58,738 bases of DNA from UBA7692 sp964650845 (GTDB taxonomy: Bacteria; Bacteroidota; Bacteroidia; Chitinophagales; LD1), in assembly GCA_964650845.1 (NCBI GenBank), contig CAZYXR010000009.1, positions 1-58,738 on the forward strand, given 5' to 3'. Positions 33,371 through 44,722 of the stretch are shown piece by piece. A model generated the notes under the pieces. It saw nothing but the letters and a program-made list of their open reading frames with translations, was not told where the DNA came from and searched no databases. The position numbers and the translations under genes are program-made. Positions within the stretch are counted from its first letter, which is position 1; the number at the start of each line of letters is the position of its first letter.

Positions 33371-36300
33371 TTAACGTACCAAAGTAAAGTTGCCGTCTTT
33401 CTTTTTCACTTCTGTTTGGCCGGTGTTTATGTTTAATCTTTCGTAAGAAATAAAGTATAAATAAGTACCGTTTGGTTGAGCATTGTTATCAAAGCTACCA
33501 TCCCAACCTTCGCCAGATTCAGCATGAATCATTTGTCCCCAACGGTTATAAACACGGAACTCTAATAGTTTTACTTCTTTGTTGTTAAACACAGGGTAGA
33601 AACGATCGTTGTTGCCATCGTTATTTGGTGTAAAGGCAGTAGGTACAGCAATTTCATTAGCTACTACTACGGTAACAGCTCCTTGTTTAAAGCAGTGTGC
33701 ATTAGCAGTGTCGCTAACAGTTAAGCGGTAAACATTAGTAAACGGAGTAGTTGTAACCGGAGCTTGTTCAGTACATGAAGAGCAGTTAAAATCAAGGTAT
33801 GATGGAGATTTTTCGGCAGTCCAAGCAAATTTCACACCCTCTGTATTCAACACATTAGCGTTCAATTGAGTAGTGTGCCCCATTTCAACAAACAATGTTT
33901 CTACAGGGAAGCTTACTGAAATTTCAGCTGGTTGTTGGATAGTAACCTGATGGTTTACTGTGCAACCATTGCTGTTTTTGGTAGTAACAAAATATGTACC
34001 TCCTGCAAGGCTATCAAATCTATTTTGACTTGAGAACGCACCACCTTGGAAAGAATATTCAAAAGGAGCGTTGCTTACAGTCAAAGCCTCCGCGTTGATG
34101 GAACCATCGTTGAATGCTTCACCAAAGCAGCTTGTTCTTGTAGTATTCCAGTTAAACATATCTTCGTTAGCCGAAGAAATACTAAAGTTTGTAGTAGCTA
34201 CACAAGAATTATTATCAGTAATTTTTGCTACATAATTACCGGCTGAAAGACCTTTAAAATCTCCATCTAAACGATTAAGAGGATTGTTGCTGTTTACCAA
34301 TTCAACAGTGTAGTTGTAAGGCGAAACACCACCAGAGGCAGCCAAAGTTGCAGTTCCATCGCTAAGACCAAAGCAGATATTTGCAGTAGCAGTTGTGTTC
34401 ATTACAATTGCAGCAGGTTGAGTGATGCTGAAATTTGTAACAGCTGAACATCCCGCACCGTCTGTAACTACTACACTATAAGAACCGGCAGTAAGATTAC
34501 TTACAGCAGCTCCATTAAGGTTTGGATTGCTCCAATTGTAAGTGTAGTTTCCATTGCCACCCGTTGCAGTTACTGCAGCAGTACCATCAGCAGCTCCGTT
34601 ACATTTTACATTGGTAGCTTGTTGAGACAACTGAATAGCTGATGCTTGACCAATATTTACAGACAATGAAAAAGTGCATTGTTTGCTATCGGTAACAGTA
34701 ACTGTGTAAGTACCCGAAGCAAGATTTGCTCTGTCTTCGGTAGTTACTTGATCATTCCACAAGAAAGAAACTGTCGGAGTGCCACCAGTAACTGTTACGT
34801 TGATTGAGCCATCGTTACCACTTGCACAACCTGCATTTGTAGATGTTGCAGTAGCTGAAAGCGCAGGGCTTTCGTTAATAACAAACGATTTTTCGGCAGT
34901 GCAACCTGCAACGTCAGTAACAGTTAAAGTATAAGCACCTCTGCTTAATCCTGTTCTGTCTTGGGTTGTAACCGCTGCATCAGCCCATGCATAAGTAAAC
35001 TGACCAGCACCGCCACTTACAGAAACATCTATCAAACCATCTTGTGCACCTCCACAAGTAACATCATTAAGTACTTCTGTGATTGTGATTGCTTGAGCAT
35101 TTGCGCCAATTGTAACCGAAAGTGATTCAGAGCAACCTTTATTGTCTGTTACAAAAACAGTGTAGGTACCAGCAACCAAACCACTTCTGTCTTCAGTGGT
35201 TACACCACCATCTTGCCATGCAAAGTTAAACCCGCCATTGCCTCCGGTAGCAGTAACATCTATTGAGCCATTGCTTGCATTACCACATACAACATCAACG
35301 TGTGTTTCGGTAAGTTGGATAGCTGTAGGTTGAGCAACAAAAATATTTTCAACTGCACTGCAACCTTTTGAATCAGATACCGTAACAGTATATGAACCTG
35401 AAGTTAAACCGGTTACAGAAGAAGATGATTGACCTTGAATTGACCAAACATAAGAATATGAACCTGAACCTCCGGCAGCAGAAACAGATGCAGAACCATC
35501 AGCACTGTTTAAGCAAGAAACAGGAGTAGATGAAGGAGTTAAAGAAATAGCAGAATCCTCTTCAATAATAAAAGTGATAAAAGTGGTACAAGAATTAGCA
35601 TCAGATATAGTAACATCATAGTTACCCGCAGCTAATCCTGTTTGAGAGTTTCCACTTAAACCCGGCACATTCCAAGTATAAGTATATTGCGGAGTACCAC
35701 CAGATACTGTAATATCGGCAGTACCATCATTCACAGCATTACATTTTACATCTGTTTTTACTACAGACGCGCTCAATTGTGGCGCACCATCAATTGTAGC
35801 TGATGCTGTTGCAGTACACAAAAATCTATCTTTTACTGTTACTGTGTATGTACCAGCTGGCAATCCTGTTTGCGAAGCACCAACAAACAGATTGCTCCAC
35901 TCAAAAGTATATTGTGGCGAACCGCCATTTGCCGTAGCAGAAACGGTACCCGAGTTCGGGTCAATACAATTCACATCAGTTTTAGAAACTACAACTGTCA
36001 ATTCAACCGGCTCACCTATTGTTACAGCAAGAGACGCTGAGCATCCTGCTACATCACTAACGGTAATGGTGTATGTTCCTGGAGTCAAACCGCTTCTATC
36101 TTCTGTTTGAACATTATCTGCCCAACCAAAGTTTACAGTAGGTGTACCGCCAGAAATTGTAACATCTATTGAACCGTTGTTACCGCCAAAACATGAAACA
36201 TCTGAATGAGTTTCTGATAACGTGATACCGTTGGGAGCAACAATTGCAAATGATTCAACTTTAGTACAAGCATTAGCATCAGCCACTGTTACGCTATATG

Positions 36301-39300
36301 AACCTGCGGTTAAATTTGTTACTGCACTACCCGAAAGATTAGGATCGCTCCAAGTATATGAATAGCCTACAGTACCACCCGAAACAGTTACTGTTGCTGT
36401 GCCCAATGTTGTGCCATCGCAAGATGCATCGGTTTTATTAACCGATACGGTTAAGTCTGCCTGCGGACCATCAATAGTAATACTTGCCGTAGCTGGTGCG
36501 CAAGCATTTGCATCCGAAACTGATACAGAGTATGTACCAGCTGGCAAACCAGTTAATGTGCTGCCAGATCCGTTTACACTCCAAGTATAAACATACTGCG
36601 GAGTACCACCGGTAACAATTGCAGTTACTGTACCAGTATTACTTGCAAAACAAGTTACATCAGTTTTGGTAAGCAACACTGTAATGCTATCAGGCTCAGT
36701 AATGGTTACAGCAAGTGATGCAGTACATCCTGCGGCATCAGATGCAGTAATAGTATATGTTCCGGCAGATAAGCCGCTTCTGTCTTCTGTTTGTACATTA
36801 TCTGCCCAACCAAAGTTTACAGTAGGCGAACCGCCAGAAATTGTAACATCAATTGCTCCGTTTGCCAATCCATTACATGTAACATTTGTATGTGTTTCTG
36901 AAAGAACAATTGGGTTTGGAGTAGCAATCGCGAACGATTGCGAAGCAGAGCATCCTCTGTTATCATAAACCGTTACCGAATAAGAGCCTACAGGTAGGTT
37001 ACTTACACTTGCTCCTTGAAGGTTAGCAGGATTCCAAACATAATTGTATCCAGGTGTTCCACCTGTTGGTGTTACGGTTGCACTACCTAATTGACCCGAA
37101 CAAGTAGCATCGGCTTTTTGAATACTTACAGACAACTGCGAAGGTTCAGCAATAGTAAAGGTTCTATCTGTTGTACAACCTTTCGAGTCCGTTACTGTAA
37201 CATCATAAATACCTCCAGCCAAACCTGTTCTTACAGAATCTGTATTTTGGTCGCTCCACGAATATTTAAAACCTCCATTGCCACCCGAACTGCTCAATGT
37301 GATAGAGCCATTGTTGTTGCCAAAGCAATTAACATTAGTTTGAGATGCATTAACCTGAATAGAAGCTGGCTGAGTTAATACTGCTTGAGCAGTAGCAGTA
37401 CATCCGGTACCGTCTGTAACAGTGATAGTATAAATTCCAGATGAAAGACCGCTTCTGTCTTCGGTTTGCACGTTATCATTCCATAAATAAGTTACAGTAC
37501 CGGTTGTTTGTCCATTTACAGTTACATCAATACTTCCATTGCTATTGCCAAGACAAGTTGCATTTGTTGATACGGCAGAAACAGTAAACTGAGCCGATGA
37601 GCCCACTGTTGATTGTTGAACACTTGTGCACCCGTTTGCATCGGTAACGGTAACTTGATAAATACCTGATGCCAAACCTGAAATGTTTTGTGTTGTGGCT
37701 GTATTCGTCCAAGCATAAGAATAATTAGGTGTACCACCCGAAACAGTTAATGAAATAGAACCGTTTGTGTTGCCGCAAGTAGTGTTTACAACTTGAGAAA
37801 CAACACTAAGAGCAGCAGCTGGTTGTGTAATTGTAAAAGAAGCTGTATCAGAACATCCAAGTGCGTCAGTAACAGTAACAGTATAAATGCCCGGAGCAAG
37901 GTTTCCTCTGTTTACTTGCGCATTACCATCATTCCACAAATAAGTATAGGTAGGTGTGCCACCTGTTACGGAAGTGGTAATTGTACCCGATGCGCCACCA
38001 AAACATGCAATATCTGCTTTAGTGCCACCAACCACCAACGCGGCTGGCTGAGTAACAGTAAATGCTTGGCTCGCAGTACATCCGAAAGCGTCTGAAACTG
38101 TAATAGTATAAGTTCCTGCTCCAAGATTTGAGCGATCTTCGGTTGCTGGGCCATCGCTCCATAAATAGGTATAATTAGGCCTTCCGGCATTTACGGTAAC
38201 ATCAATGGACGAACTTCCACACTGCACCGATGAGGTAGAACCCGAAATATTCAGATTACTGCGTTGTATAGATACATCTGCTGTGTTAGTGCAATTTCCC
38301 ACAGTTCCGGTAACGGTATAAGTTAAATCTCCGGGGGGATTTGCCGTAGTAACAGCCGAATTAGGCGAACCCAAACCCGTAGTTGGCAGCCAACTATAAC
38401 TGACCGCCCCACTTGCCGTGAGCGTTGCAGACTGCCCCGCACAAAGCGTATTATCATCTACCGATGCTGTTAATGTAGGTACGTCATTTATTATCACAGT
38501 AGTAGTGGCATAAGGCTGCGTAGAACAAGGTAAATACAACGAAATAATTACAGTTTCAGGACCTTCGGCAGAACCATCAGTTAATGGAACAATATTTACA
38601 GAAGCAGAAGTGCCACCAATTGGCACACCAACGCTGCCCGACAAAGGTTGATAATCCGTTCCGTTAGTTGCAGTTCCTGTAACTACGTAATCAAACATTG
38701 CCGAACCAACAAAAGGCGCAGTAAAGTTGAAAGTTACAGTTGCATCTGAACAACCTTCGTATGTTGATGTATAATTTGCATGAGAATAGGCAGTGGCGAT
38801 AGTTGCAGTATTAGATGTAAACGAACCTGCTTCTAAAAACACACCCGAATCGAACAAAGCATCGGTACCATCGCCAACGGCTAATTTCATAACATAAGGT
38901 TGGCATGGCACAACATCAACCGTAGCAGTTAGCACAACAGTAGCACCGTCATAAACTACATACAGGTTTCCCGCATTGCTTCTATAATATTGTGAATAAC
39001 TTAATGATTGACAACCGCCCGAAGTACCAAATGAACCCACAACACCAGGATTAACCGTATTGATAGCAACTGGCAAATTTGTTCCTGGAATCAATGCAAG
39101 ATTTTGGTTATTGTAGTTAGGACCGTTAGGATTTTGCCCGGTAATAAAAAAACCAAAAACGTCATTAAACGAACTACACACATATTCAGGATATTCTTCT
39201 GAAGCAAATACATAACGGAATGTAAGTGTGTTACCAAGTGGAGTTATGGTAAAAGTAAGTGCAGAAGTGTTATTGATGGCTGCTCCGGAAAGTGCTTGAA

Positions 39301-39628
39301 GTTGGGCATCGCCACCAGCACCATTGTTGTATGAAGCACCTAAATTGGTTCCCAATGATGAGTTATTGGCGGTCAATCCAATATCGCCCACGTGCCCGGT
39401 TGTTAACACTATACCATTGGCAATACCAAGGTTAGTATTGTTGTTTGCTGTAAATGTGCCGGTTGCACTTGTAGCAGCACTCAGCGATGCATTGCTAATA
39501 GACACCCCCTGCCCTGCAAGTGCTTGCGCAAGTGTGTTTGCATTGTTGGTAGCTGTAACAGCTATTTGCGAAAAAGACAAGGTAGCCAGAAAAACGATGG
39601 CAAACGTTGTTAGTAAAAACTTTTTCAT
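33371..39628 (-). CDS. Giant SprB-repeat surface adhesin with T9SS-type C-terminal domain
   Basis: 2085 aa. The order is: signal peptide (MKKFLLTTFAIVFLATLSFS); a choice-of-anchor L domain about residues 25-270 (TFRYVFASEEYPEYVCSSFN, DVFGFFITGQ); a Calx-beta-like segment about 280-400 (YVVTGTATNGTDYQPLSGSV); a PKD/Ig-like stretch; 19 SprB repeats of about 76 aa (residues 456-1900); and a gliding-motility C-terminal domain (PTAFTPNNDGNNDRFYPVFN, YNRWGQMIHAESGEGWDGSF, NGTYLYFI). The last part is the sorting signal for type IX secretion. SprB-like filaments move along the cell for gliding and adhesion; whether this one supports gliding or only attachment is unknown. A TAACTTTG -7 box lies upstream. 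Confidence 0.93.
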   Translation of the reverse strand: MKKFLLTTFAIVFLATLSFSQIAVTATNNANTLAQALAGQGVSISNASLSAATSATGTFTANNNTNLGIANGIVLTTGHVGDIGLTANNSSLGTNLGASYNNGAGGDAQLQALSGAAINNTSALTFTITPLGNTLTFRYVFASEEYPEYVCSSFNDVFGFFITGQNPNGPNYNNQNLALIPGTNLPVAINTVNPGVVGSFGTSGGCQSLSYSQYYRSNAGNLYVVYDGATVVLTATVDVVPCQPYVMKLAVGDGTDALFDSGVFLEAGSFTSNTATIATAYSHANYTSTYEGCSDATVTFNFTAPFVGSAMFDYVVTGTATNGTDYQPLSGSVGVPIGGTSASVNIVPLTDGSAEGPETVIISLYLPCSTQPYATTTVIINDVPTLTASVDDNTLCAGQSATLTASGAVSYSWLPTTGLGSPNSAVTTANPPGDLTYTVTGTVGNCTNTADVSIQRSNLNISGSTSSVQCGSSSIDVTVNAGRPNYTYLWSDGPATEDRSNLGAGTYTITVSDAFGCTASQAFTVTQPAALVVGGTKADIACFGGASGTITTSVTGGTPTYTYLWNDGNAQVNRGNLAPGIYTVTVTDALGCSDTASFTITQPAAALSVVSQVVNTTCGNTNGSISLTVSGGTPNYSYAWTNTATTQNISGLASGIYQVTVTDANGCTSVQQSTVGSSAQFTVSAVSTNATCLGNSNGSIDVTVNGQTTGTVTYLWNDNVQTEDRSGLSSGIYTITVTDGTGCTATAQAVLTQPASIQVNASQTNVNCFGNNNGSITLSSSGGNGGFKYSWSDQNTDSVRTGLAGGIYDVTVTDSKGCTTDRTFTIAEPSQLSVSIQKADATCSGQLGSATVTPTGGTPGYNYVWNPANLQGASVSNLPVGSYSVTVYDNRGCSASQSFAIATPNPIVLSETHTNVTCNGLANGAIDVTISGGSPTVNFGWADNVQTEDRSGLSAGTYTITASDAAGCTASLAVTITEPDSITVLLTKTDVTCFASNTGTVTAIVTGGTPQYVYTWSVNGSGSTLTGLPAGTYSVSVSDANACAPATASITIDGPQADLTVSVNKTDASCDGTTLGTATVTVSGGTVGYSYTWSDPNLSGSAVTNLTAGSYSVTVADANACTKVESFAIVAPNGITLSETHSDVSCFGGNNGSIDVTISGGTPTVNFGWADNVQTEDRSGLTPGTYTITVSDVAGCSASLAVTIGEPVELTVVVSKTDVNCIDPNSGTVSATANGGSPQYTFEWSNLFVGASQTGLPAGTYTVTVKDRFLCTATASATIDGAPQLSASVVKTDVKCNAVNDGTADITVSGGTPQYTYTWNVPGLSGNSQTGLAAGNYDVTISDANSCTTFITFIIEEDSAISLTPSSTPVSCLNSADGSASVSAAGGSGSYSYVWSIQGQSSSSVTGLTSGSYTVTVSDSKGCSAVENIFVAQPTAIQLTETHVDVVCGNASNGSIDVTATGGNGGFNFAWQDGGVTTEDRSGLVAGTYTVFVTDNKGCSESLSVTIGANAQAITITEVLNDVTCGGAQDGLIDVSVSGGAGQFTYAWADAAVTTQDRTGLSRGAYTLTVTDVAGCTAEKSFVINESPALSATATSTNAGCASGNDGSINVTVTGGTPTVSFLWNDQVTTEDRANLASGTYTVTVTDSKQCTFSLSVNIGQASAIQLSQQATNVKCNGAADGTAAVTATGGNGNYTYNWSNPNLNGAAVSNLTAGSYSVVVTDGAGCSAVTNFSITQPAAIVMNTTATANICFGLSDGTATLAASGGVSPYNYTVELVNSNNPLNRLDGDFKGLSAGNYVAKITDNNSCVATTNFSISSANEDMFNWNTTRTSCFGEAFNDGSINAEALTVSNAPFEYSFQGGAFSSQNRFDSLAGGTYFVTTKNSNGCTVNHQVTIQQPAEISVSFPVETLFVEMGHTTQLNANVLNTEGVKFAWTAEKSPSYLDFNCSSCTEQAPVTTTPFTNVYRLTVSDTANAHCFKQGAVTVVVANEIAVPTAFTPNNDGNNDRFYPVFNNKEVKLLEFRVYNRWGQMIHAESGEGWDGSFDNNAQPNGTYLYFISYERLNINTGQTEVKKKDGNFTLVR
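33929..38263 (-). repeat. Tandem array of 19 SprB repeats
   Basis: Residues 456-1900 contain 19 copies of a roughly 76-aa unit with consensus C-x-G-x2-(D/N)-G-(S/T)-I/A-x-V-T-x-(T/S)-GG-(T/N)-P-x-Y-T-Y-x-W, then G-L-x-A-G-x-Y-x-V-T-V-(T/S)-D-x2-G-C. The paired Cys residues near the start and the end of each unit could form disulfides. Copies are diverged except for a three-copy block. This is protein-coding repeat DNA, not a CRISPR array. Confidence 0.9.
35780..37143 (-). repeat. Three-repeat superunit, duplicated in tandem (684-bp offset)
   Basis: SprB repeats 6-8 (about 36465-37143) and 9-11 (about 35780-36464) correspond one to one. Repeats 7 and 10 share NFGWADNVQTEDRSGL nearly exactly, and the junctions 6/7 and 9/10 both read P-N-x-I-x-LSETH. 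The CCCAACCAAAGTTTACAGTA motif recurs at 36121 and 36805, 684 bp apart, which is three 76-aa units. Confidence 0.75.
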
Positions 39629-39999
39629 ACTTTGTTGTTGTTCAGTTTTTGAAGTTTCTAAGAGCTTCTTAAACCTTGGGTGTACAATAAACGCGCCAAA
39701 GTTAATTATTCGTGTGAAAAAGTTAAAGCAAAAACCGCAGAATTACGACCGCTGCACAAAAAGGTTTCACACTTACACCGTAAAATAACACACAAAAATA
39801 CTTTTGGCAATAGCCGAACGCTATTTTTTTTAAGAAATATACCGCGCTGTAACGCTTACGCCTATTTTTTTTATCGCCACTTGAAAATGTGATAATTTTA
39901 AAAGTAATTAGCAGCCGTGATACAATTGCCGACTTTGCACACAATAAAAATCGACACTTGTATAAACCATTTAGGTCAATGCAATCGTCTTGTTCATAA
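39629..39999. other. Divergent intergenic region between the two giant surface-protein genes
   Basis: 371 bp without a credible gene. It holds a -7 box TAACTTTG on the minus strand (39697-39704) serving the SprB-repeat gene, giving a leader of about 60 bases. On the plus strand a weaker CGACTTTG at about 39939-39946 could serve the PKD gene. The rest is AT-rich with no clear repeat or RNA structure. Confidence 0.5.
39697..39704 (-). promoter_or_regulatory. -7 box of the SprB-repeat gene
   Basis: TAACTTTG on the minus strand fits TAnnTTTG. The nearest upstream TTTG is about 24 bp away, longer than usual, so only the -7 element is convincing. Confidence 0.45.
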
Positions 40000-42900
40000 A
40001 TGAAAGCGCAACGCATGATCAAAAATCTCAACGCACTGAGAAACGTACTGATAGTTTTTATGATTTTCCTTTTCGGAAACATCATTGCACAGCCGGTTGC
40101 CAGCTTTACTGCCGATACAACGCAAGGTTGCGCAGGTCAATTACTTGTAAATTTCTCGAACACATCTACCGGTGCCACTTCCTACCTTTGGGATTTTGGC
40201 GACAACTCTACACCTGTAAACACAACCAATCCATCGCGATTATTTTCCGTTGCGGGCACCAAAACTATCACACTTGTAGCCAGCGATGGAGTTTCAACCG
40301 ATACCGCTCGATTAACAATCAATGTTTTTAGATTACCAACACCCGACTTTACAGTTTCCAAAGATTCAGTATGCGTAAATGAACGAGTAAATGTAACAGG
40401 TCAGGTTGTATTAGGCGATGCACCATTGGTACAATGTTTTTGGGATTTTGGAACGGTAAACCCATCGGTAACTTACCAAACTTGTAGCGATACATTTTTT
40501 AATTACCCCAAAAGTGGTTGTTATCAAATATCATACTTCGTTGTTGATGCAAACGGCTGCTTTTCGAATGTAATAAAACCAAATGCGGTATGCGTGAGAA
40601 GGCAACCAATAGCATGTTTCGACATTTCCACATACAATCCATGTAGAGTAAGCCCACAATCTATAAGTTTTACTAACTGTTCATCGCACGAAAATCCGGG
40701 CATCCCTATTGGTTACCAATGGAGTTTTGGCAGCTCTGCCGCCAACCCTCCGGCAAGAAATTTCAGTTGTGGTGAAGATACAGTAAAATTGCGCGCCAAT
40801 GATGCCTCTGGCTGTTTTACAGAGGCAGTTAAGGTAGTTAAGATAAACTGCGTTAATTCGGGCTTTACTATGGCAACGAACACACCGTGCAAAGGTGCAA
40901 GCCTGCAGTTTACAAATACTTCTACCGGCACTCCAAATAACCCACCCACAGATGTATTAACATACAGCTGGTTGTTTCAATGCCCCAATTCGGCATCTAC
41001 ACTACGCGATCCAAGCCACACATTTACTCAAAATGGAACTTGCACAATACGCTTAATTGCAACTTTAAATGGCTGTAGAGATACAACCTTTTCTACTGTT
41101 ACAGTTTCAGATTCAATACCTACGGACTTTACTGCTCCTCAGGCTCAAAAATGCGTACCACCGCTTACAGTAAATTTTACTAAAACTACTACGGGCGGCA
41201 CTAACTGCTTATGGGACTTTGGCGATGCAGTAGGCACATCACCACTGTGCAACCCAACTTATGTTTATAATAGTATGGGTTGTCATGACGTTACATTACA
41301 GGTTTCAAATCCTTCGGGGTGTATGTCGCGAGTAACCAAAAAAGACTTTGTATGTATTCAAAGTTTTGATGCCGAAATTGGCGCAGATGTTGTTTCGGGT
41401 TGTGCGCCATTAACAGTAAACTTTACAGATGCCACACAGGTAGCCCAACAAATTGTAGATTGCAAATGGAACTTCGGGCTTGCTCCAGGGGTTTCTTCTA
41501 ATGACTGCGACCCGCCAGCTGTTACCTACAACACACCTGGCAATTACAACGTATGGTTAAGAGTGCAAACCGCAGATGGCTGCTTTGATACTGTGCGGAG
41601 AACCATTTCGGTAACACCAAAACCCACTGCAGATTTTGTTGCAAATCCATTAACCAATTGCATAAAAAAGCCAACTGTATTTACTTGCCTTTGCTCGGGA
41701 GGCACAACCTACAATTGGGATTTTGGAGCTGGAACATCAACCAGCACATTGCAAAACCCAACATGGTATTATGACGAGGAAGGGCCACACACTGTAACCC
41801 TAACAGTTTCGCAAGGCAAATGCTCTACCGTAGTTACAAAAGTAAATTATGTAACTACCTTATTGCCAAAAGCCGAATTTATTGCGCCAAGGGCATGCGG
41901 CAGTGCTTCAACAATAAATTTTACATCCGAGTCGATAGGAGCCGATAGTATTTGGTGGGAGTTTGGCGATGGCACTTTTGGCGGAAACGTTACCTCCATT
42001 ACACATACCTATCCGAATACAAATACTTATACACCCATACTTTTTGTAAAGAATTTTGCGACAGGCTGCATTGATTCCATTGCTAAAAAAATAAGTTTTA
42101 CCAGTGCGTCAAATGGATTTAAAGCTAACCGCACAAACATTTGTTCGGGCAGAACAGTGAGTTTTACCGACACATCCGCTTTTGGAACAACTTGGCTTTG
42201 GAGTTTTGGCGATGGGCAAACCAGCACTTTAAAAAACCCAACTCACAAATACGATACAGTTGCCAGACGCTACACCGTAAAGTTGATTATTGACAAAGGA
42301 ACGCCCTGCGAAGATTCGGTTGTAAGGGTAAACTACATTACCGTAAACAAGCCAATTGCTGAGTTTACTGCTGATAAAACCAGAGGGTGCCGACCATTAA
42401 CAGTGCAATTCACCGATCAAAGCCAAGCAAACTACGCACCAATTTCAAAATGGCAGTGGCGATTCAACAATAGCGCTTTCGACACCACCCAAAATCCAAC
42501 CAGAACATTTAATGGAACACAACCCAATATCAATGTATTGCTAATNNNNNNNNNNGTTCAAGAAGATGAAGAAGTGTTTGATTTACGTCAATGTATTGCT
42601 AATTGTTACAGACTCGGTAGGCTGCATTGATTCTATGGTTAAAACTAATTACATACGCCCCACTATCATTTCCCCAAATTTCAACATATCATCGCCAAGA
42701 TGCCCTGGCAAACCAATTACTTTTACAAACACCACCCCAAATTCGGCTGGCTATGATTTCTACTGGGATTTTGGTGATGGCGACACAACAAACTTACGAG
42801 TAAACACCACACACACATACGCAACCAACGATTCATGTTCAGTAAAGCTAACAGCAGTTCATAAAACATTGGGCTGTAGCGCTGCTGTGGTAAAAATAAT

Positions 42901-44689
42901 TGATGTAGCCGGTGTTGGAGTAGATTTTACTGCCATTAGAAACTTCCCTTGCCCGCCCGCTCCGGTTATTTTCCAAAATTTGACCCCCGACTCTGGCTTG
43001 CAAGTAAGTTACAAATGGTACTTTGGTAATGGCAGAAGTTCATTTGACAGAGACCCGCCACATCCTTACTTTTTTCCGGGCTCTTACGATGTTACACTTG
43101 TGGGTACATTGCCTAATGGCTGTAAAGATTCTTTGATAAAAAAGAATTACATCAACATTTTAGGACCACGATTAGAAAACGTTGTATTCGATCCACCTTT
43201 TGGCTGCCGCCCGCTTACAGTAAATTTTTCAGGAAAAATTTACGAAACTCAAACTGGCACCTTAATTTGGACTAATGGAGTTGACACAACATTAAACATT
43301 ACCTACGGTGATACTGTGTATTTTAATTCATCACATTCTTATCATGATGCAACAATAGACACTGGCTTTATTAAACCCGTGCTGATTTTGGAAGATGATA
43401 AAGGCTGTAGAGTTCCTTACCCACTTATCGACTCCATATATGTGGACGAATATCCGCATCCAAATCAACGCGACACTTCAATATGTATTGGAGCAACTGT
43501 AGAATACACCTTACCCGATGGCGATTTCTTTTTGTGGGAATCATCTGATTCTGCAACTTATCTGACATGCGATACTTGTAGCTTTGTAGTATCATCGGCA
43601 CAAGACACTATAACATATTACGTTACAGCTACAACAAAGTGGGGATGCGTGGCAAAAGATACTATTACACTTAATGTAGAAGATATTCCGCACTTGGATG
43701 CCGGTCCAGACTTTAAATTATGCCGAACCGAAACGAGAGTATTGCCGGTGGGCGATGTTTACAACGCGTTATGGACACCAAGCACATATCTAAGTTCACC
43801 AACCAGCATATCGCCAACTATAACTGCCACACAAGATATGACGTGGGTTATTTATAGCGAAAATAGGCTCGGCAATAGACCGGGATGTTTTATCTACGAC
43901 ACATTGAACATGAGAGTAATTGATACCGTAGTTGTAACCCCTCCTGCTGATACTGCAATTTGTATTGGCGAAAAAACAATATTGGATCTCACTGTAGTAG
44001 ATGCCTCGATAAATGACACTACTTATTTTTGGTTTCCTGAGCAATATTTAGATAATAATAGACTTGAAGACCCTACGGCAACACCGCCATTTTCAATGCC
44101 TTTTACTGTTGTGGTAAGAAGTCCACTTTGTTTCAGAGATTCACAAACAGTGTTTGTAAGAGTTGACCCACTGCCAGAAATTGAATTGTACCAAGATACT
44201 GTTATTGCAGTAGGCACCGAGTTAGATTTAGCAGCACTCTCAAACGATGCAATCACCTACGAGTGGTCATCAAGAGACCCACTAAGCTGCGATGATTGTA
44301 CTGCGCCAACACTAACTGCCGTATTTTCGCAATGGGTTCATGTAACTGTTACAAATCAGTTTGGTTGCAAAGCAACTGATTCGGCATACATAAAAGTATT
44401 ACCATGCACACCCGATTTTGTGTTTGTGCCAACTGCCTTTACACCAAATGGCGATGGGTTAAATGACATTTTATATGCAAGAGGCAAAGCACTGGTTGAG
44501 ATAAAAACTTTTATTGTAAGTAATAGATGGGGTAATGTTATGTACAGCAGCAATAACATTAAAGAAGGCTGGGATGGAACATTCCGTGGGCAACTTGCCC
44601 CTACCGATGCTTATGTGTGGTATGTAAAAGGTATATGCACAAATGGCGAAGAGGTAGAGAAAAAAGGCAACATTACACTCATCAGGTAA
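40000..44689 (+). CDS. PKD-repeat surface protein with gliding-motility C-terminal domain (false gap inside)
   Basis: One gene split by ten Ns at 42546-42555. Collapsing a 16-bp sequence present on both sides restores one frame of 1543 aa. The signal/anchor is at about residues 13-30 (NVLIVFMIFLFGNIIAQ). It is followed by about twelve PKD domains marked by YLWDFGDNS, CLWDFGDAV, YNWDFGAGT, WLWSFGDGQ, FYWDFGDGD and similar. The end carries PTAFTPNGDGLNDILYARGK, SNRWGNVMYSS and GWDGTF, then YVWYVKG: a T9SS/gliding-motility-associated C-terminal domain. A secreted, Cys-rich cell-surface protein, divergent from the SprB-repeat adhesin and maybe co-deployed with it. Ligand unknown. Confidence 0.88.
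42530..42603. other. Artefactual 10-N gap flanked by a 16-bp overlap
   Basis: TCAATGTATTGCTAAT occurs just before the Ns (42530-42545) and again after them (42588-42603). Joining the copies deletes 58 bp (10 N plus 48 bp) and gives an uninterrupted protein ...NINVLLIVTDSVGCIDS..., with a total length divisible by three. The 32 bases between the Ns and the right copy look like a misassembled contig end. Confidence 0.85.
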
Positions 44690-44722
44690 ACTGAAGTTTA
44701 CGACTGAAACTATTGTTTTTGT

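Noticed and set aside
35844..36968. Plus-strand open frames (88, 63 and 100 codons) opposite the SprB gene
   Set aside because: They are antisense shadows of the repeat-coding sequence, with repetitive composition and no signals of their own.
33929..38263. Regular repeats that could suggest a CRISPR array or satellite
   Set aside because: The period is about 228 bp, repeats are diverged and lie in one long open frame encoding SprB domains.
42566..44689. A separate 707-aa protein after the N gap
   Set aside because: It continues the PKD gene; its apparent start (MKKCLIYV) comes from the spurious contig end next to the Ns.
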